A DNA stretch of 7,019 nucleotides from Caryophanales bacterium UBA3210 (GTDB taxonomy: Bacteria; Bacillota_I; Bacilli_A; RFN20; CAG-449), in contig DEWM01000038.1 of NCBI GenBank assembly GCA_002363635.1, positions 1-7,019 of the forward strand, written 5' to 3'. The notes under the pieces were generated by a model. It was not told where the DNA came from. It saw only the letters and a program-made list of their open reading frames with translations, and ran no database searches. This document shows, one piece after another, positions 1-6,000 of this stretch. A program made the translations under genes and the position numbers. Within the stretch, counting starts at the first letter, position 1. Every line of letters starts with the position of its first letter.

Positions 1-41
1 TAAATGATTTTAAAGAAGATTTCCATTTCGAAGTAAAATTA
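1..41 (+). repeat. Truncated end of an upstream B module (B0)
   Basis: The 13 complete codons at 3-41 occupy the same place before module A1 that the ends of B1 (before 2535) and B2 (before 5016) occupy before A2 and A3. They end in a hydrophobic/basic strand of the form F-x-V-K-L, comparable with F-x-T-K-M before A2 and I-D-V-K-Y before A3. This implies at least one further B module, and probably a full A-B unit, upstream of the window. Confidence 0.7.
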
Positions 42-3000
42 TTCGAGTCAAAATTTTTATTAGATTATTATGTTTCTTCTAACAGTATAGGAAGGCCTAA
101 GAATAGACCATTATTAATTAATATGACAGAATGCATAGATCCTTATTATGTTATATTAAATTATAATATGGCTGAAGATAAAAAAGTTCTACACATAGAT
201 CAAATATATGGTAAATTTAAGTCACTACACGTCGCATATTCCCTTACCCAAAATACTTGGGATGAAATGCTCGCCAAAGATATGGTGGAAATCAACTTCC
301 AAGAATTAAAATATCTCTTACCCGAAAGGTCAACTTCTCATTTAGATGTATATAAAATAGAATGCGAACTGCCTTTAATGTTTAATTTTTATTACACTGA
401 TGAATCTGATTTGTTATCCATAATGAACTATGGTGATATTAATTTATTCACTTTAACCCCTCATGAAACTGTAAATGTTCCTTTTTTCAGTGATATAATA
501 AGTCCTGAAATAGTTGTAGAAATATTTAATCCTCATGATCCTCCAACTGTTATTATAAAAGCTCAAGAAGAAACTGTCTTTCAATCTAATTCTTTAGTAA
601 AAATAGTTCCAATGTCTTTACCTAATGGAATTACAGTTAAAGAACGTGGTGGTTTAAATGATACAAGAATTATAATAAAAGTAGGTTATCCCAACTCCAA
701 ATGGAAAGATACTTCTGACCCAAATGTAAAATATAACGAGCAATTCCAAGTCTATTCTTTTAAATTTCCTTTGGATCAAAAAAAGTACAATTACACTTTT
801 GCTTTTTTGAAAACATCTGGAACAAATGATGATGATAATGTAAAATATTGTTTTAATACAAATATTGGAGCTGCATTAAAACCTTCTTCGGAAAACTGTT
901 ATAGAGTTTCTGAAAAGAATTCTTATACTTTAAAAGTTTTTAATCCTTTAAATATGTATAAAGATTATAATTATGATTCAAGGTTAGCCTATTATGTCAC
1001 TTTCAGAAATGAAACTGTAACAAAGACATTTAATATAGAATCAGATTTAAAAACATATGACACTGAAACAAGAAATTTCTTAGGAGAAAGTACTAAAGTA
1101 ACTTTAAAAAATAAAAAAGGAAGTTCGATAATAACTTCACCAGAAAATTATAATTTGTATACCTTTGTACAAATTCAAGTTTGCGATACAGTCAATCCCG
1201 TTACTGCAAGAGTTATTAAGCCTTTAACCAATGAAGTAATAGTAAATGATATAGAAATTCCTGCCAATTCCAAAAATAAATATATATCTTATAATAATAT
1301 ATTTTTAGATTCAGAACTCATTTTAACCGGAAATGATAATACTAATGTCTTTTTAAGATTAGCAGGTTTTCCATTTGAATACGTTCCAGATTTTAAAGAG
1401 CCTTATCAAGTTACTTTTGATGATAAAACTAATACTATAAATATCGAATGTCCCATAAAGAGTGTTGAATTTTTTGAATATACTGTTATTATAGATAGAG
1501 AAAATGAAATAAAAAAAAAAGGATATACTTTATGCGATTTTGTCCATTATGATTTAGATAAAATGGGAATATATCATAAAACAATATATCCAGATGGCTC
1601 TGGTTCAATTCAAATAAATTTCAAAAAAGCTGGATTAAATCCAGGTGATAAATTCGATGCTATTGTTTATATCGAACAAAAAATGTTCTCAACAATGGCT
1701 TTTTTAACCGATGTAATTCAAGGTACAGTTGGTGAGATAAGTATTGATTCTATTCATGAAATAAGTGAAGTATATGAAAAAGATGAAAATTATGTATATA
1801 CCACAATGCAGGCTAGTCAATCTGATTTGAGTTATTATTTCACTTTCCAACCTAATAAATTACTTGATGTACCTTTTGGAGCTTTAAGAATAGAATTGGA
1901 TGAGTCATCAACAGGGTCATTCACTGGAATATATTGTGCCTTTACTAATAATGGAACTGACGCTTTTGATATTATTGAAGAAGTTGAACATATGGCTGAA
2001 TTAGGTGATAACTATTGTGAAGGAGGACAAAGTAAAATTAATTCGAAAAGATATAATTATATATTTAAATATGTAGAAAATAAGGAAGATAATACACCAA
2101 AAAAATTAATAATTAAAGTCATAAATGGAAATCAAGCAAATGGTAAATTTAATATATATATAAGAAAAGAACCTGGAGTAGAGATAGAAAGAACAGACTT
2201 TACTGAGCAAAAAAGATATGGACAAGATGAAAATTCCAAAATGTCCATAATTCCTTATATTGTAAAATTAGAAAAAATAAGAGGAGAGGAAAGTGATCCA
2301 AATAAAATATCTAAAATATTATTTTATTCACAAAATTCAGAATTACAAATGTATTATATATCAGAAGATGAAAAAGAGCTTGTTCCTAAAAGATTATTTT
2401 TCGGTAATATTGCTTTAGTTTTAACAAAGCCAGATTTAGCCATACAAAAATATCATGCAAAGACTCTTATTTTATTAAGTGAAAATTTAGAAGAAGGAGA
2501 AGCAACTGGTTCTTTCCGTTTCCATACAAAAATGTTTAAATCCCAAGACCAAATTGAATTTTTCGTTTCAGAAAATAGTGAAGGTAGAACTTTGAATTTC
2601 CCTCTAAGTTTAGAAATGAATGTCTGCAACGAAAATGTTTCAAAATTATATTACTTATTAAATTATAATAAACCAGAAGAAACACGTACACTTCATTTAG
2701 ATATGATATTTGGTAGTTATAAGAAAGCTAGAATTGCAAGAGAAATCACCAAGGAAACATGGAATGATTTAGTTGAAAGTATGACTCCTATCTCTTATTA
2801 TCAAGCTACTTTACCAGAAAAACAGCAACATATTGATGTTATAGAAATAGAATGTGCTTCACCATTTTTAATTAATGCTTATTATAGTTATTATGATTAC
2901 AAATATAGTAATATTAGACAAGGAGAAATCGTTGTGAAAGATTTATTGCCGCATGAAGAACTTATAGTTACCATTGATCCACAAGAAGGAGAAAATATGT

Positions 3001-6000
3001 TCTTTTATTCTTTATCTTTATTAAATCAAGAAGAAGTGCCAAAATTCACTCTGAGATTTTCAGATGGAACTCAGCATTTAATTTCTGGAAATTCTATGCA
3101 AGAAGGACAACTTATGTTTATCCCTGAAAATGTCACTTTTATAAATAATGTTGCCACAAAAACAAGATTTATTTTTAAAATTGGATTAAATGTTGAAAAA
3201 GGAAAAGATTGGAGAGAAGATACTTCTGAGCATTATAATGGAAAAGTATTTGTAAATAAAAATAGATTTGTATATAAATTCCCAGTAGGGAATAATAAAA
3301 GAAGCTTTACAAAAATAGATATCACAGTAAATGGAAGAAGCCCTGATGCGCAAAATGTTAAATTCTGCTATAGCACAAATTTAGGTGTGGCATTAGAAGC
3401 TTCTAGAGAAAATTGTTTCAGAACTGGAAAATATATTCCTTATACTTTTTCTTTTATAAATCCTTTAATAGTATCAAAAGATTATGAAACAAAAAATGAC
3501 AAATATTATATATCATTTAGACCATATTATGATTTTGAATTTATTGCATTATCAATAAAAGAAAATACATATGAAACAAAAAACAGAAATGAGGAAGGAA
3601 AAGCAAATCTTATCAAATTAGATAATAAAGAAGCAAGTTCTATATTATCTTTGCCGCAATTCCATACATCTCAAATATTAATTCAAGTAAGATCCTGCAC
3701 AGATTCTGAATTGCCTGTGAAATATGAAGTCTATAATGCTTTAGCTCAAAATTTAATAAAAGAAGGTAAAACCTATTTCAGAAATGATATTGGCTATGGT
3801 ATTATTTATGCTACTGATAATACATGGGTAGAAACAAAATTAACACTCTTAGCTAATGAATCTGAAACACAGACTGTACAAGCCTTTTTAAAACATGCAG
3901 CTATAGGTAACAATAAAGTAGTAATCCAAGAAGATTATACTGATATATCATTCGATGAGACAAAAAATTCAGTAACAATAAAAAAGCCTATAATAAATGA
4001 AGAATTTAATATAACAATAGTCGTTGATAGAAAGGGAACTTTAGGTAAATATACACAATGCGATTTTGCCTTTAATGATATAAGTTCGATTGGACAATAC
4101 AGAAAAAGTTTTGTCTCAGTAACAAGTAATACAATTATTCATTTCATTGATTTTACTTCTTTTGGATTTGATGTTGGTACAGAATTTGATTTATTAGTGT
4201 ACGCTGTTCAAAAATCTAATTCTAAAATGGAATTCTTATATCCATTATTCCAAGGTAAAGTCGGTAAATTATCAGGAGTTGATAAAATTGAGACATATAT
4301 AGAAAAAGATGAATATGTAACTTTGAATTTCAAATATAATTTGAATAGTAATTATCTATTTTATGATTTCCCTAAATCCCCTCTTGGTTTTGCAGCATCT
4401 TTGAAAATTTTATCGCCTGCAATAAAAGTTACGAAAATAAGTTGTGTTTTTGTAGCTAAAGAAGCTTCAGATTCAACCATGATTAGTGCAGTTAATAATG
4501 CTATGTTAGAAAATCAAAGCGTTTGTCTTAGTTTAGGTTCAAATAGTAATAGAGAATTTAATGCTTTAATAAAAGCCAAATTACAGGGTGAAAATACCAG
4601 ACTAGTAATGCAAGTTATATATGGTCTTGGAAAAGATAATGATAATGATTTAGAAGATCAAGAAAATACTATAAATATAAAAATATCAGGAAATCAATTT
4701 GGTGATTCCACCGGTAAACATACACTTGATGAAAAATTAGCCCCAACTCCTTATATAATTGATTTAGAAGATATAAGAAAAAAAAAAGTAGGTAATAATT
4801 ATGTATCAAAAATATTATTTTATTCAAATACAACAAAAATGACAATGCATTATATAAGTGATACTTCATCATTACCTTTAACATTATTCGAAGGAAATGT
4901 AATGTTAGTATATACTAATCCTGAATTAATATATCAAAAATATAATAATGCAAAGCAAATGATATTAACGACGGATGCCTTAGGTCAAACAAAAAATATA
5001 ATAGATGTTAAATATTTCGACAGTGCTTCCCAATTACAATACTACTATTTAGGAAGTCAAGCAAAAGGTAGAGTATTAAATAATCCAACCGCAATAGAAA
5101 TGACCTCATGTAATTTACCTTATTATTATATATTGAATTATAATCAAGTTGAAAAAGGACAAAGGAAATTACATATCGATAATATTTTCGGTGAAGTTGA
5201 TAGTATGAAAATAGCAACTTCTTTAGATTATAATACTTGGAATGAATTATTAGATAACATGATTGTTTTTGAAGATGAACAAATAATTTTACCAGAGACA
5301 AAATATCCATTTGATATCATAGAAGTGAAATGTAAAATACCACTTTTGCTTAATTTATATTATGCTGATCCAGACAATATAAAAACAAAAGATTTAGAAA
5401 TTGGTGATATCGTTATTTTATCATTAAAAGGTAATTCGAGAATGCAATTGACCTTTAAACCTGGACAAGCAGGGCCCTTCGTTTATAGCTTTAATATCTA
5501 TCAAGAATATAATGTTAACCCAAATATAGAAATTTTATTTGATGAAGAAAGTGATATCATTGCAAAAGAAAACGGACTTCATATAAAAGATACTTGGATG
5601 TTTTTTGAAAGTGTAACAATAGTCAATCATGATAAATCAAGTGGTATTAATACTAGAATCATTTTTAAATTGGGATATGTAATTGAATCTGTTTTTACTA
5701 AAGATGACAATGGTGTATACCATAATAGTAATGTAAAAGATAGAACTATTAATTTATATGGATATAAATATCCAACGACTAACGATGCGCTTAATTATAC
5801 AGGTTTTGATTTTGATATTTCAACCTTAGAAGAAAATGTTAAATTCTGCTATAGTACTAATTTAGGAGCCTATATTAATCCTTCTTTAAGTAATTGCTTT
5901 AGAGTTGGTAAGAATAATTCTTATACTATCTCTACCAGAAATCCACTTAATATGTATAAAAATTATTTCTTAAATGACGTTAAAAATTACTATGTAGGAT

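Larger units (their letters stand above)
42..2534 (+). repeat. Composite repeat unit 1 (module A1 + module B1), 831 residues
   Basis: The unit begins at the phenylalanine codon at 42 in an F-x-S motif and lasts exactly 831 codons until the equivalent phenylalanine at 2535. A1 (about 42-1721) carries the six A-module cysteines at 132, 363, 849, 897, 1182 and 1533, and the landmarks ILNYN, LHIDQIYG, NTW, LPE, IECELP and GYTLC. It has one extra, unit-specific cysteine at 1449. It ends at a FLTDVIQG motif that recurs as FLYPLFQG in A2. B1 (about 1722-2534) has the C-x26-C pair at 1935 and 2016 and the landmark SKILFYS. Boundaries are drawn from alignment by eye and could shift by some residues. 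Confidence 0.88.
2535..5015 (+). repeat. Composite repeat unit 2 (module A2 + module B2), 827 residues
   Basis: The unit runs 827 codons from the F-x-S phenylalanine at 2535 to its equivalent at 5016. A2 (about 2535-4253) has the six conserved cysteines at 2625, 2853, 3366, 3414, 3696 and 4059, with landmarks LLNYN, LHLDMIFG, ETW, LPEK, IECASP, KFCYSTNLG and YTQCDF. It differs from units 1 and 3 at several otherwise shared positions: IPYT replaces NSYT and NPLIVSKDY replaces NPLNMYK-x-Y. It is therefore the most distinct of the three. B2 (about 4254-5015) follows with its C-x26-C pair at 4443 and 4524. Confidence 0.88.

Noticed and set aside
123..125. ATG as translation start
   Set aside because: The 40 in-frame codons upstream align with the other two repeat units, so this methionine is internal.
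4669..4884. Minus-strand open frame of 71 codons
   Set aside because: It lies antisense inside module B2, has low-complexity Leu/Tyr/Phe-rich composition from A+T-rich DNA, and lacks any recognisable domain, while the plus strand has repeat-supported coding.
5292..5306. LPET resembling a bacterial sortase LPxTG signal
   Set aside because: It lacks the glycine, sits over 500 residues from the C-terminus, and corresponds to LPER and LPEK in the other units.
5008..5310. Minus-strand open frame of 100 codons
   Set aside because: It lies antisense to conserved plus-strand codons of A3 and has Leu/Tyr/Ser/Ile-rich shadow composition, with no domain or signal supporting it.
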